Positions 24,501 to 36,904 of a stretch of 64,000 nucleotides of DNA are shown piece by piece (positions within the stretch are counted from its first letter, which is position 1; every line of letters starts with the position of its first letter). This DNA is from Chytridium lagenaria. Its lineage: Eukaryota > Chytridiomycota > Chytridiomycetes > Chytridiales > Chytridiaceae. Location of the stretch: the NCBI GenBank assembly GCA_025449115.1, contig JAHLKC010000142.1:1-64000 (forward strand), written 5' to 3'. The notes beneath the pieces were generated by a model. That model was not told the origin of the DNA. It saw only the letters and a list, made by a program, of their open reading frames with translations, and made no database searches. A program made the position numbers and the translations under genes.

Positions 24501-27500
24501 TTATTTCCTCGTGCTTCTCTTTCCAAAAAATCCCAAACCTCCTTCCGCAGGCTTTGAATTGGCCCCCGTCGTTTTTCCATTCTGTCCATCGTTTTTCGCG
24601 TCAGTAGGCTTAACCACAGACGGTGCCTTCATTGTTCCAACCCTGATTGACCATCCAACCCCTATCCCCCCGCTCTTTCCGAACCCCCCGCTCGTAGCCG
24701 AATGCTTAAACAACGGTGCAAGATCACGATTAGGTGTATCTGGCTTTACGCTCTCAGATTCTGCCCTTTGGTGTGATTCTGGCGAAGATTTATTGTGAAG
24801 CCCGAGTTGAGGACGCAGTGTAACGGGTGAACTTGTGGCTCTCTGCAAACGCACAGGTGCAGGTGGAGCCCCCAAACTACTGGGTGACGGGGATCGTCTC
24901 AACGATGTGTCAGTCGCCAACGAAGACTCTGATCCAAAAGCATCTCTGCTCCCATCACTGAGCACAGAGAATGTACCCCTCGTAGGAGAGATCTGTGCGG
25001 TCCGTTTCTGTGTATCGAGAATTGACCTCCCTCTGGATCCCACAAAGATCTCTGGTTGTTCTCTTGTCGGTGACATACTACCAGCTCCGGACATTAAGCT
25101 ACCCGCGTCTCTTGACCACCGTCGATTTGATTTTGGTGATCTCGCGGACCCGTCCCCAGGAGACGTTGCCTCATTCTGGTTCATCCACACTGCGAAATGC
25201 CCAGACGTTGTCTCAGAAAGTCTGTGACTGCGATTTTTTTTCGCGTCTTCCTTTCGACTTGCAGAGGTTGATGCTGATGTGATCTGGCTTGGAAGGAGAA
25301 GGGGTGATTCCTGGACGCCAGAATTTCTCCGATCTGCAGTTTCAACCTTTAGTGAATGTTCAGCTATAGTTTTGGCCGCAGAGTAACGTCGAGTGGGCGT
25401 TCTTAGACACGGTTCTTGTTGAGATGTAGGCGGTTCTGTGGAAAATAGCGATTCTTTAGGTGATAGAGGTTTTGCATTTGACGGCTTCCGTGTGGGAGAG
25501 GTGGCGGCACTGTTTGATGCGGACATTCTGTTAAATTCGGCGATGAGTCTTGCAGTTGAGCCTCCTGACGTTTCCTTTGGAGTTGAAGAGCCGGAGGATT
25601 CAAGTTATCCGTTTCTGAGGATTTCCGGGATATTGCCAATGTCTCTACAGATTCTGTAACTTCATCTGGCTCTGATGGCAATGGTTGTTTTGATATTGAC
25701 GTAAGATACTGGTTAATGGGATTTGGGATTGCCTCCGTTTCAAATGCCATTAAAGCGTCATCAATATCGGCTTCAGGCGATAAATGCGATGCCTCATTTG
25801 TCATCCTTGAGGGTTTGACAGCATCGATCCTTAAATTTACGTCTGCCAAAGTTGTTGATGATCCTTCAATGATATCGACGTCGGAATTCTTCAAAGGAGT
25901 TTCCACAATGTCATCCACGCGAGATTGCGTACTTGTTTCCGTCAAAGGTAATTCTACGGGCGTTTCTCTATGTATCGCCTGAACGGCATCCACTTCCGAG
26001 CCTATACACTCCACAGCCTCAATCGATGCATTGAATTCACCCGAATATGTGGGTGATTCCTCCTCAATTACAGTCGACGGTAATGACTCTAGATGCACTT
26101 TTTCAAAATGACTGACGATCGGTGTTGACATGTGAACCGTTGTAGGCGCTACGATGACTTGAGGTTCTGCAAGTTGACTCTCTGGCATAAAGATGAATGA
26201 CGAGGAACTCCTTAGAGCGGGTTTTGGCATAATCCCGGATCTTTTGATAGGTGGTGCAGGAACAAACACCTCCTCCTCCTCTTCTTCGTCTTCTTCCTCA
26301 TCCTCATCGTCCTCATCTCCTTCTCTCACATTTTCCTCTTCCTCATCTTTGTCCTCATCAATCTCTTTCGGTGGATACTTTCGCCTCGTTTCTACAAAAA
26401 CAAGAAAAAGGATTTAGAAATGTTAAAATAATGATAGTCTAACCATCCAAGAATCTTCTAATTTCCTTCGCTTTTGACTCAAATGCCACATCATCCGGCG
26501 TTTCTCCATCCTCATTCACCGGTTCCATCTCCACAGGTCCGTCCACAGGAAAATAAACATCCCCCTCCCCAACCTTCTCACCCGTGTCTTTATTGTAAAC
26601 ACCCTGTGCCTTACACAACATTCTTATAGCTTCCAAATGTCCCTCCGCACACGCACAATGCAGCGCCGTCCACCCCTCTTTATCCCGAATGTTCACCGGA
26701 GAGTTTGCGTCTCTTAATAAAATCTCAACAATATCTATGCGTCCGTGTGTGCAGGCTATATGAAGCGGGGTGAGCCATTGATGAGGGCTATAAACTTCCT
26801 CGAGATTTACAGGTGCGAATCCAGGCGGAGCTTTTGGACCCATAATAGACTTAAGACCAGGAGAGGAAGAGGTGGGAATGAGACCGAGACATGCTTTGAT
26901 AGTAGTGAGACCGGTTGGATCCCCAACATCCCCATGTTGACACATATCCAGCAACAGAGTAGATGGGCTAAACGTGACGCGTTTCAAAAACCGTGGAACT
27001 GGCCATGCTGGTGTTGGTGTGCAAGTCTGGGAAGGCACCGTTGGGGTATTGGTTGTGACGTTTATGGAGCTTTCCGCTAACGCTATATTCGATATAGAAG
27101 GTGATATTGATCCCCCACCAAGTGTCATTGGCGCTTTCATCGATGCCGATCGTTTCATACCCGAACCCTCCTTCATAGCAGACGACACAGGCTTCCCATC
27201 ATCAAGCGACAAGCTTTTCGAGTGTCTCAAAACAGTTCCACCACCTGATGCAGGAGAAATACTGAGTCCCTCTAGTAAGCTAATTTTATCGCTTTTAAGG
27301 CGTACGAGATCGGTTTTAAGGTACCGCGTTGGTGCACCTAGAAATTCTTCGACGGATGGGGATTGACGGATTTTACCGCCTATCGAAGTAGATTTAGGGT
27401 CATCGGTTGAGCTTCTGTTTGATGGACGTATCACTTTATAAAAAAAACGTTAGATGAACGATAAAAGAAATCAAGCCTCAGTACGCTTTCAAAAATCGAT

Positions 27501-28197
27501 AAAGAGTCAAACCAACCCCTCCAAACATACCTTCAGTCACTGTATTAAACATATTTCTCGTTCTATCATCATCAGCACAATCCACAGGTTTATAATTCCT
27601 CTCATTCTTCTTATTCGGGTTTGCTCCAAGTTCAATCAACCGTTTCACTAGATCCGACATTCCGAGAAACGAGGCGAGATGAAGCACAGTGTTGCCGTTC
27701 CCCCAGACTCGTCCCATGAATTCATAGAGGACTTTCCGGGCTTCGATTTCCTCTGTGACGCTGTGAACGAAATCTAGAATATCGGATGCGATTTCATCGT
27801 CACCCAAGAGACAGGCGATTTGGATAGCGTTGAGGTGTTCAAGGCTTTATAAAAGAAAAAAAAGTTAGACTGAAATCAAGAATCAGGGAAGGGTGTGTAA
27901 GTACCTATCCCCTAATAGCTCCTCTGCATCTGAGATGACCTCTGGATCGTGTTTGTATGTGCCTTGAGTGTTTTGGTAGGTTGTTGTGAGGAGGAGAGAG
28001 AGGATTTCAGTGGATGATGGGAACTTTTGGAAGATGTGTTGAAGGGCATCCCTGTTGCCGTCGTTAATGGCTGTGAAGATTTTACGTTCAAGTTCAGCCG
28101 GGTTTTCGAGGTCGGCGGATATGACGGAGAGTGTGTCGGGGTCGATGGGGGGAGACTCGATGTGGGGAGAGTCGTCGGAGATGTTGGATTGCGGCAT
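24501..28197 (-). CDS. Ankyrin-repeat protein with RVxF motif (possible PP1 regulatory subunit)
   Basis: The start at ATG 28197 gives MPQSNISDDSPH. The first exons hold two ankyrin repeats (GNTVLHLASFLGMSDLVKRL and a degenerate preceding one), with a typical ELGANPNKKNE turn. After a Ser-rich linker comes PRFLKRVTFSPSTLLLDMCQ, which reads like the PP1-docking RVxF element placed directly before ankyrin repeats in MYPT/PPP1R12-type subunits. More repeats follow (LTPLHIACTHGRIDIVEIL and WTALHCACAEGHLEAIRML). Then comes an acidic Asp/Glu run (about 26265-26350) and several hundred residues of disordered Ser/Pro-rich tail ending at TAA 24501. The likely role is targeting of protein phosphatase 1; this is inferred from motif order. 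A frame change near 25500 joins two overlapping frames. Confidence 0.75.
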
Positions 28198-28535
28198 GGT
28201 TGTTCTATTAAAATTGCGCTAAGATGATGGAATGAATGTTGATAATATGGTATGGAGATAGAATAGTGGAAGAATATGGGGTGAGGTTTGATGGGGTTAG
28301 GGAGGATTGGCCTGGTCTCGCGCACTGCGAAGAAGAGGTTCGTTGTTGTTTGAGATGGTTCCTCTTGACAATTTTTGTTTTGAATCTCAAATTTCACTTT
28401 TGAGCACCTCCAAATCATGCTCATGGTCTCACCCTGCCAATGCCCACTGCACCACTTCTTTCATCCAAAAAAAAAAAAAACAACAAAAAAAAAACAACCC
28501 AATAACAACCAATATTTATTAAACTAAAAAAAATA
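28198..28535. other. Intergenic, upstream of the ankyrin gene and downstream of the pentaspan gene
   Basis: A-rich with two long A-runs interrupted by C (28465-28500). No gene seen. Confidence 0.3.
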
Positions 28536-30767
28536 TCACGACCGACTTGATTCCCTCGAATATTGTGGCAAGTCATCCTCCATATACGCGTATTCATCAG
28601 CTTCTGTCCATCGACTCGCACGACTTGACCTCTAAATCTCCATTAACTCCACCACATATACGAATATCTCACCGATCTCCTCCTTCCCGGATCTCTTGGC
28701 GCAACGACAGGTGTTCCCCGCCGTCTCTCCTCTCGAGACTCACTGGACTCGCGTGACCGCTAAAAGAAGCGTTAACATTAAAGACGGGAAAGGTGGACAC
28801 ACACCGATCTTCGACGTCTTCCGGGATTTCTTGGTGGAACAACTGGAGACCCTCTGTAACTTTTCCCCCTTGATTCACTCGACTCATCCGATCCCTAAAC
28901 AAATAGTCGTTAAGTATATAACTTGAAAAGCACGGGCATAAAACTGACTGATTGTCTCCGTCTTTGTGGAATTCTGGCTGAAGTTTCGGGTGATCCACGC
29001 ATTTTCACTTCCCTAGATTCACTAGACTCATCCGACACCTAAAATAACGCCTTTAAATAAAACTTCGAGATGAAAAACAATCACCGATGGTCTCCTTCTC
29101 CCATTTCTTCGTGAAACCTCGGGTGATTCTCGATCCCTCTCTTCCCTGGACCCCCTAGACTGAAATGACACCTTTCACAGTATTAATCCTCTAATTTCAA
29201 GTGAAAAACACACCGATCGCCTTCTTCGTGCATATCTGGGTGACGTCCCTCTACCTCGTCGTGGCTCACTAGATTCACTTGACTCCTAAGGAAACCTCAC
29301 GTCAAGACCCCATCAAATCAAAATACAAAATTTACCGATCCTCTCCGTCCATCGTTTCTAGCCAACATCTCCTTCCTCCCACTATCTGTCGACTCATTCG
29401 ACTCACTCTTACTCACCTCCTACCAAAACGTTCAACCAATCACATAAAACAAGCAAATAAAACGCCTACCGATCCTAATCTACCCTCATCATCCCTAACC
29501 CCAACCTCACTCTCCCCATCCATCTACCAAAAAAAAACAAAAGAACCTTTTAAAAAAAAAAAATGAAACCCATAAACACCTTCATTACCTCTCTTTTGTC
29601 AATATAACGCGGCAACTCTACATTCGAATCCATCCCTCTATCCACCCCAACTTTCCCCCCTTTCATCACTGGCACCGGCGCTCCCTTCCTCACCCCCCAA
29701 ACCCCAATCTTCCCTCTCCCAACCCCAACCAACACCCCAAACACCCCAACATAAACCCCAACCCCCGTCGCACAAGCCAACATCGCAAGCCAAGTATAAT
29801 CCACACCCTCCCTAAAAAAAACAACGCATCAAAAAAGCCTTCATCACAAAACAAACTTACATCACGTTTTTACAAAGATGCGTTTCGGCCGTCACCAATT
29901 GTCGCGCCATCGGGGTGCATGGAAATGTGGACTCGTAGAGACGACGATGGGTTTCAATGTGTTGACGTATGAGGGGTTTGAGCGTTGAGGTGAAGGCGGT
30001 GAGGTTTTTTGGGGCGAGAGAGGTGAAAGTTTGAAGGTTTGTGTAGAAGGTGGAGTAAAGATCTGGAATGGTAGGTAGAATGTCCTATGAAAAAACAACA
30101 ACATTAACACTCTAAAAACCCCTGCCCACTTTCGCTAAAAAAAGAAGAAGGAGAATAAGGAGAGCATTGCTAACACTCTAAAAAAACCCCTCCCATCCCC
30201 CCGGTTCAAAAGGAAAAAAAGGTCCAACACGCTTTAAGCCCCCCCCGCTTAACCTTTCACAAATAATACGAGAACCAACCAACCCAAAAATAAAATATAT
30301 AAAATAAAATTCCTTACCAACATCCCCCTAACCTCCATCTCCATCATCTCCACCCCCTCCCTAATCCCTCTCACAACCCCCAAATCCGCCTCCACATTCT
30401 CCCTCAACCTCCCAACACTTTCCCGCACGCCTCCAACCCGTTCCAAAAACCCTTCACGCGCGCGTTCCCCGTTAAACGTCACATTTCCATCTTGGACCAG
30501 ACCGTCGAGCCGTTCGATCAGCATGGTAAGGTAGTTGAAGAGTGTCTCGAGGGGGGCGATGGGGATGCGGAGGGATTGGAGGTGTGGGGAGGCGAGAATG
30601 TAGAGGAGGGGGGGTGTGAGGGGATCGTTTAGGAGGAGGTCTGAGTTTGGGGGTATGAAATCACTGGGAAAAATGAGTTCATTAGTCACATTACAACGCC
30701 AACCACAAAAAAAAGAAATGAGCACTAAGAAGGTATCAGAAAAAAAAGAAGCAAAAGGCCAAGAAGC

Positions 30768-30806
<39 letters not shown>

Positions 30807-33027
30807 AGAGTCTTAAAAGGGTGGGAGAGCAGGAATTTTGAAGAAGAAAAATACAAAAACAAGCAAGTTATTATAATTTAAATTAAAAACAAGAAACCAA
30901 TTAAAAATAATAATATAATCAAAACCCAAAATCTTCTCATACCTCACCCCAACCCTCTCCAAAGCCCCAAACCTCAACCCCTCCACAACCCCATCAAACC
31001 GTTCCGTCAAATTCCCCACCCCCCAAACCCCCATCTCCCCAGCAACTTTCAAAACCCCATCATCCCTCTCCAAACATTTCCGTCTCTCATCCAGCAGTTT
31101 CGGCGCGTACGCGTAGGGCGTGTTGTTGAGGGACGAGATCGAGGGGGAGGCCGAGGGGATGGCGCAGACTAAGTAGAGTGAGATTTATAGAGGTGTTGAC
31201 TTAACTGTCTGCGAGGATGATGTTGATGATGAAAAAGATGGTGCTCATGATGAGGAAGAGGATTAAACAGGTGACTAACGGCCAAAAGGTGCTGTAAACG
31301 AAATATTTTTGTTAACGACCAAACCAGAAAAGCAAAGGGAGGGGAGAGTGGGAGGATGAAAAACGCTCTCCGATACCCCGTTCTTCCCTCCTTTTTTTTT
31401 TAAAAAAGTGAACCAGAAGGAGAAAAAAACAACAAAACAACAAAACAGAAAAAGAACAGAAAAAGACCCCGCGTCAACGCCTCCATAAATCATAAAAGAA
31501 AACAAACGACAACAAAAAGAAAAGTATAAAATAAACAAGCAACAAAAAACCGCATCTATGTCTCCGTAAACCATAAAAGAAAAAAAACACTTACTATTTC
31601 AAATAACTTCCTGACTTCGACATGACGAGAACCACCACCCCCATCATACACCCCAACCCCACCACCAACAAAATCGCAAGCAAAGGTTCCTTCACCTCCA
31701 ACAACCTCTCCGTGCCCCTCACCGCATCCACCACGCCCCCAGCATGATTCAACGTCCCCAAAAACGCCTTCACATCGTTCCCAGTTTGATTTAAAACATC
31801 CCCAACGACACGCTCCACGGCTGGGTTGAGTTCCATGGCAATAAACGCGTTGACAGCGCTGTTAGGGTTTTTGGGAGGGTTTGGAGGAGCCGTGTGGGGA
31901 TAGGAGGGGTTGAATGATGTTTTTGGAGGGGATGGTGAGGAGGTTTGGGTAGGGGTTTGTGGTGGAAGGGGGAGGGGGATGGTGAATTGTTGGAAGGGGG
32001 GGTTGTTGAGGATGAGGAGGGAGTCGATGAGGAGGGGGATGGTGATGATGGATTGTTGTGTTGAGAGGGAGGAGAGGGATGTGGAGATGGTGGTGGAGGT
32101 GTTGAGGAGGGTTGTGAGAGAGGTGGAGAGAGAGGTAAGGGATTGTGAGAGGGTTTGGAAGGTGGAGGTGATGTTGGGGGGATGGGGAGGGCGTTTGGGA
32201 GAGTGTGGAGGAGGGTTGTGAGGGTTGTGTTGATGGAGAGGAGGGTTGTGGAGGTTTGGGTGGGGAGGGAGGTGGCGATGGAGGGTGGTAAAGAGGGTGT
32301 CTGTGAGGGTTGAACGAAAGGATGAGAGGGAACGGGCCAAGTAGGTGTTGCTCCGCATGCCAACGATAAAACCGGATCTAAACGTGTTTTTTAATTTTAA
32401 AACATAATAAAAAAGGGTGCTTACAGGAGAAAGATGAAACCGATGAGAAGTGATGTGAATGCAATGATGACTCTAAACGTTTTCCTTATTGTTCGTTTTC
32501 TCGTCCGTCCATCTCGAACGCAATAACACCATATCGCTATTGAAGCGGGGATGGCGAGCAAGGCTGTGAAAAGAGGATTCCTGCGAACGCCATGGCGCCC
32601 TTTTTTTTTCGTGAACGGTTAGCGATGGTAGGGGTAGGGGGGAGGGGCTTACACTGTAGGCCCTTGTGGCAGCGGTGGAGTCGATCTCGCCGTTGGGTTT
32701 AATGACACCGTCAGGGAAGGAGTTGGAGTTTGTGCCGCGGAATCCGATTCGGATGCGACGGGCCATGTCCCCCCATGGTCGGAGGGAGGGGTCGAGGTCT
32801 TGCACGTCGTATGTTTTCGGGGAAAGTGTTGCGATGCGGAGAGAGTCGATGGATTCGAGTGTCGGGTTGATGACGTCCAGAGATGGAGTTGGGTTGATAG
32901 CATCCAGTGTTGGAGATACGGTTGTAGACGTGCTGTCCAGAAGCATTGTTGGGATGAGTGATGGGTCATTTTGACGGATATGAAGAAGGGGGGGTGGCGG
33001 ATCTGCTGGAGGGACGATGAGGTTCAT
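28536..33027 (-). CDS. Pentaspan membrane protein, prominin/tweety-like, with RS-rich tail
   Basis: Topology read from the exons: an N-terminal segment of about 130 residues (MNLIVPPADPP...), then TM1 (GILF-ALLAIPASIAIWCYC) and a short basic loop (RDGRTRKRTIRK). TM2 is VIIAFTSLLIGFIFLL. A large loop of about 240 Ser/Thr/Pro-rich residues follows (31594-32358), then TM3 (PLLAILLVVGLGCMMGVVVLV) and TM4 (WPLVTCLILFLIMSTIFFII). A second loop of about 250 residues has heptad character, followed by TM5 (WLAMLACATGVGVYVGVFGVL). Two large outer loops between paired helices plus a fifth helix is the layout of prominins and tweety homologues, which shape plasma-membrane protrusions or cilia-associated membranes. 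Sequence identity to either is not evident. The cytoplasmic tail comes from a series of similar micro-exons. The last exon ends at TGA 28536-28538. One T-run break lies near 32575. Confidence 0.65.
28539..29530 (-). repeat. Array of about eight similar micro-exons encoding an Arg/Ser/Glu repeat
   Basis: On the minus strand a set of short exons (roughly 60-110 bases) is separated by short introns. Most start with a Ser/Glu block (such as DESSESR or ESSESSEPR) and end with an RRR-type basic block and Ser just before GT (GRRRRS, RRRRS, RRRPS, RRRQS). Their boundaries fall in the same phase, so any exon can be skipped or duplicated without a frame change. Exon pieces read include V-S-D-E-S-S-E-S-R..., R-S-R-E-S-S-E-S-R... 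and E-S-S-E-S-S-E-P-R.... The pattern indicates repeated duplication of one exon with its introns. Confidence 0.75.
30769..30804. repeat. 36-base poly(A) run
   Basis: Unbroken A from 30769 to 30804 on the plus strand. It lies inside an intron of the minus-strand pentaspan gene, where it reads as a poly(T) tract. It could be an oversized polypyrimidine tract, the remnant of a retroposed tail, or an unstable homopolymer of uncertain length. Confidence 0.8.
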
Positions 33028-33582
33028 GATAGATGATGGTGTAAGAGGTTCTTATTTTATATGCGCTGGATAGGGGATGGCTTATGGCATCATGCCACTT
33101 TAGGGCTCAGGCTGTTGCCAACTTGATGTTTTGAGATTGTCAAAAAAAACACAAACAAAAAACAAATGACGTTCGTTAATTTCAATGGATAAGGGTGAAG
33201 ATGATACGCAGTTATTGTAATATTCAGGAAAAATCTAAGAATTTTAAAAGCATGCGCGAAAACCGTAATTCATAGAGCGTGCCTGATATCAATTTGATAA
33301 TATGTGATAGTCAACACAAATGTTTGATAAGAAACGTCGTTTTAATTTTCTTCCTAAAAATACAAAGCCAAAAAGATACCATTAAAATATGGCATAAAAC
33401 AATCTCACGTATAAAACAAGGATGATGGTAAAAAAGTAAAATAAATGCAAAACAATATAAAAATCTGCCCTCTCAAAAAAAAACAAAAAAACCTCTATGA
33501 ATATCAAACCAAGAGGTACAGAGCCAAAAGAAAAAGACCGCGCTGATATCAACAACGAGCAAAAAAACGTCCAAGCCCCCCT
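33028..33582. other. Intergenic, promoter of the pentaspan gene and 3' side of the thioesterase gene
   Basis: AT-rich, with A-runs near 33470-33490. No gene, RNA or repeat recognised. Confidence 0.3.
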
Positions 33583-34649
33583 TCAATTCTCCACAACAAC
33601 TTTCCTCTTCAAATACCTCTCATACTGATCTTTTGGTATAATAAAAGCGCCTTAGCCTCTGCAAACCTCACACTCCCCGGTTCCCCCATCTCTCTCCCTC
33701 TGTCTCCGACGCCGTCACTCCACCCTTATCAGCAAAAGCCTTGACCCCCTCTGCACTCCTCATCTCGCCTCGAATAAAGATTTTCCTTCCCTCTTCTTTA
33801 TCTATCCAGATGACAAGGACAACGGTCGATGGCGCTGGGACGGGGTAGCGGTAGTCGACAGAAAGGTTGGCGGTGAAACCACTGTATTCACCTTGTGCCT
33901 AAAAGAAAAAGTTGATATATAATTTAAAAAAAAGAAAAGTGGAAGGGTAGTAGGACTTACGTTTGTGAAAAACAACGCGCCCATAAAGTCATCGAATAAT
34001 GCAGCAATCATGCCACCATGGACGAGACCTTTTTTAGAATGAAACGTTAATAAAAGGGAGGTCATTCAAATAGCGGGATTTACCTGAATGCCCGCAAATA
34101 CTGTCGCCAAGTTTCGTTACTTTGATCAAAGTCTTCTCGGGTCTCGAGAACATACCGAAAGCGTATTCAATACGTCCAGGCCCGTACAGGGTTGCACCAC
34201 GGATAAGTTGGTCGCTAAAAGCGTTGGGGTTTTCAGTGTCTTTTACGATAACCTTTTTAGAGCGGGACGTGGGGGATGGGGTTTCATCAATGAGGACGTC
34301 TAAGTAGTGGAAACAGGGAGCAACAAATAGGGTTAAAATCTGGTGTTCTGAGTATATAAGATAGTTTTCTTCACAACTCACCTGTCAGTAACGGCCTGAA
34401 CGGAATGAATTCTAGTGGAGGTTCGATGGAGCGGAGTCTTTGAACGACGGGGAGTGAGTCGACGAGTTTAATGAGATCATCAGAGGGCGTGTAGTGGATG
34501 ACTTTGTCGTCTTTATTGGGTTTAGGTGTCAGAGGGGAGAGGAGAGCGGTGATGGTTGGAATGAGTTTGATGGCAATGGCGGCTCCTGTGACTGCAGAGA
34601 CGGCAGCGACGGCTAGATAGGGGATGAATGAAGGTTGACGCTTTGACAT
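33583..34649 (-). CDS. Hotdog-fold acyl-CoA thioesterase-like protein with N-terminal membrane anchor
   Basis: The start at ATG 34649 gives MSKRQPSFIPYLAVAAVSAV, a short basic head and one hydrophobic segment (AVAAVSAVTGAAIAIKLIP). It could be a signal anchor or mitochondrial inner-membrane anchor. The hotdog domain follows: LYGPGRIEYAFGMFSR, DSICGHSG, and the characteristic helix KGLVHGGMIAALFDDFMG. After this comes the strand block GEYSGFTANLSVDYRYPVPA, then STVVLVIWIDKEEGRKIFIRG. The end, in a shifted frame, reads IIPKDQYERYLKRKVVVEN and stops at 33583. It probably hydrolyses a fatty-acyl or aryl-CoA thioester; the substrate is not predictable. One T-run break lies near 33640. Three introns of about 50-70 bases are seen. 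Confidence 0.75.
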
Positions 34650-35363
34650 TTACTGATGACGATTGTAGGTGATAAAGGTGTGTAGTTGGTTGGTAATGAA
34701 AGGTGGGAGGTATTTTGGATGTGGGATAGGAATGATAGCAGATGCGATGCGATGGGACTGAAGGAAGGAATAATGGGATGAAGGAATGATGGGGTTGTTG
34801 CTGTTGATGATGACGACGATGCTGTTGATTGAGGTGAAGCCTTGTTTGGTGGTTTAGCCGAGACCTTATTTTAATTTTCATTGGCCAAGTGGTCAAGGTG
34901 GAAGAACTAATTTGCCGTGGTATGGGTCATGTTTAAAAATAATAAAATAAATAAATAAATTCCCATTAATAAAAAACGTGATACTCTGTGTGTAACAATA
35001 GGGTTAATTATATTGATTTTATTTATTTATTATTTAATAATATTTCATTCATTATAAATTGTCAGGTCATGAGGGGGCTATATCCATTTTACATTCTTTT
35101 ATTATTATTCTTGGTGCTTGAGTATTAAAAGTAGGGGCGTAATTAATTAATTATTTATTTATTTTATTAATAAAAACATTTTTAATTATTCACTTCATAA
35201 AAAGTTAAAAACACGAAAAGGGTTTCACGTATAAAAATAGGTGTCCCTACCCTCTCCTCGACATTCTCAAACCATCATCACCATCATCACTTACTACTGA
35301 CTACTGACTACAACTGCTACTATACCTCACCACCTACATCCCTTGATTCTGAAAAGCTCAATT
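34650..35363. other. AT-rich intergenic region
   Basis: The stretch 34930-35220 is almost only A/T, with ATTA/TTTATT repeats. It is a divergent promoter between the minus-strand thioesterase and a plus-strand Ser-rich gene. No gene seen. Confidence 0.4.
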
Positions 35364-36199
35364 ATGCGTGCATCATCTCAATCATCAACCACCTCTCCCA
35401 ACATGCTTTGCACAAGCTCTCACCTGCCTGCTCCAAACTCCTCTTCCACCCTCTGCGCAGCAAGCGCCTCCTTCCTCGTCTCTGACCCCGTTGACCGTGA
35501 TGAGCTCGCCTCCCGTCTCGTCTTCTCCTCGCGCGGTCCGGAAGCCGCTGCTCTCGTCTTCCCCTCTGACAATGACACCACCGTCTTCATCACCACCACC
35601 GCCGCCGCCGCTTCCTCCTCTTCTTCCTCTACATCTTTCCAAGACGACCACAGCAGCATCGACACTCATGAGAATGTCAGCGCCACCGTCCACACCATTG
35701 CCAACTTTTTGTTGAGGAATGATACAGACAGGGAAGAGCTTGTTGAGATGCTTAGGATTCAGGCGGCTAGGGCTGACTCTATGGGTGCCGTCCAAAGGGC
35801 TCAACGTGCAAACGATGAGGACATGAAGAAGACCAACAGCAGCAGTAGCAGTTCAAGCAAGCCTATGAATGTCTATGGCATGGATGACAGGGATATGTTT
35901 AACCAACTTGTGATGCTTGAGGTATACCATGCTTTTTATCTATATTCTACTCTATTCTATGATGCACAATGAATGACAGGGGGAGAGAGAGAGCCCTTGT
36001 TCCTCATTAATTCATAATCTCGTTCCCCACCACCACCAGTGACCACACTCACCCACCCCACCCCCTATTTTTTTCATTTTCCATGGTGGCTATTCCCTTT
36101 GATTCTACCTTGTCAGCTAGCAGTGTTTTGAGCCTCTTCCTTACCCTTTCTTTCCCCTATAAATTTTTACTCTTTTTCTTGCAGCAGGCAGCATGCTAA
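35364..36199 (+). CDS. Small Ser/Ala/Thr-rich protein of unknown function
   Basis: The frame opens at ATG 35364 (MRASSQSSTT) and runs to 35921. There a GT donor (GTATACC) can join an acceptor at 36183-36184 (TTGCAG) to give the ending LEQAAC. The protein is about 190 residues. It has a low-complexity Ser/Thr/Ala half (FITTTAAAASSSSSS) and a helical half (ANFLLRNDTDREELVEMLRIQAARA, then AQRANDEDMKKT). No known domain was found. The first part is C-rich on the coding strand and the end is G/A-rich, as in real exons of this window, which supports coding status. The intron model is a suggestion. Confidence 0.5.
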
Positions 36200-36904
36200 C
36201 TAACGACGGTTTTATTTTTTATTTTCCACATCATACAGACCCCTGCCCTCGCAACAGCACCTTTCCTTTCCAAGCTCTGAAAGAAAAAAAAGAAAGTTAT
36301 CCACATCCCTTGTTCTCACTTCTTATCGCATATTCACTCATTCACCTTTTTTGCATTCATTATCGTTGTGTTTTTTTTTGAATTCTTGGACGAGGCAGGC
36401 GTTACCCTCCTCCTTACCCCCCTTTCTTTTTACATGCATATTGTAAAAAAAGGTGAAGGAGGGAGGGTTGAAAACCGCCATCATCTCTTTCTTTCTTTTT
36501 TTTGTTTTTCTTTATTCAAATATCTCTCTCTTTGCAGTTAGTTTATTATCACCAAATGATGTTTTGCAGCTTTGATGATTTAAAAAAAAAAAGTATTTAT
36601 TTTCATGGATCAGTTGACGCATGACTTTACACGTATATATATAGGAATGGGATTGCATGACCTTTCTCGTCACTCATCCCGTAATGACAACGGAAGATGA
36701 TGCTTTAATATTGTGGAATTGTCAACCTTGTGTGACGACAATGATCATGCATTCTTGGAGACAAACGTCAAAAGCTTCTAGAAGGGATATTCTATTTATT
36801 TTTAAATATTTCAAAGGCAGATAAAAGATAATTGTATTTTTGTAAACAAGAGGGTTTTTGGTTTTTGGTTAAAGTAAATATCTACAGCCCATCTGCACCT
36901 CCAT
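36200..36904. other. Intergenic
   Basis: Long pyrimidine- and T-rich stretches (36240-36540), probably 3' UTR, then AT-rich sequence. No gene seen. Confidence 0.35.

Noticed and set aside
26260..26350. TCC/TCT repeat as a possible regulatory microsatellite
   Set aside because: It lies inside the ankyrin gene and simply encodes the acidic Asp/Glu run.
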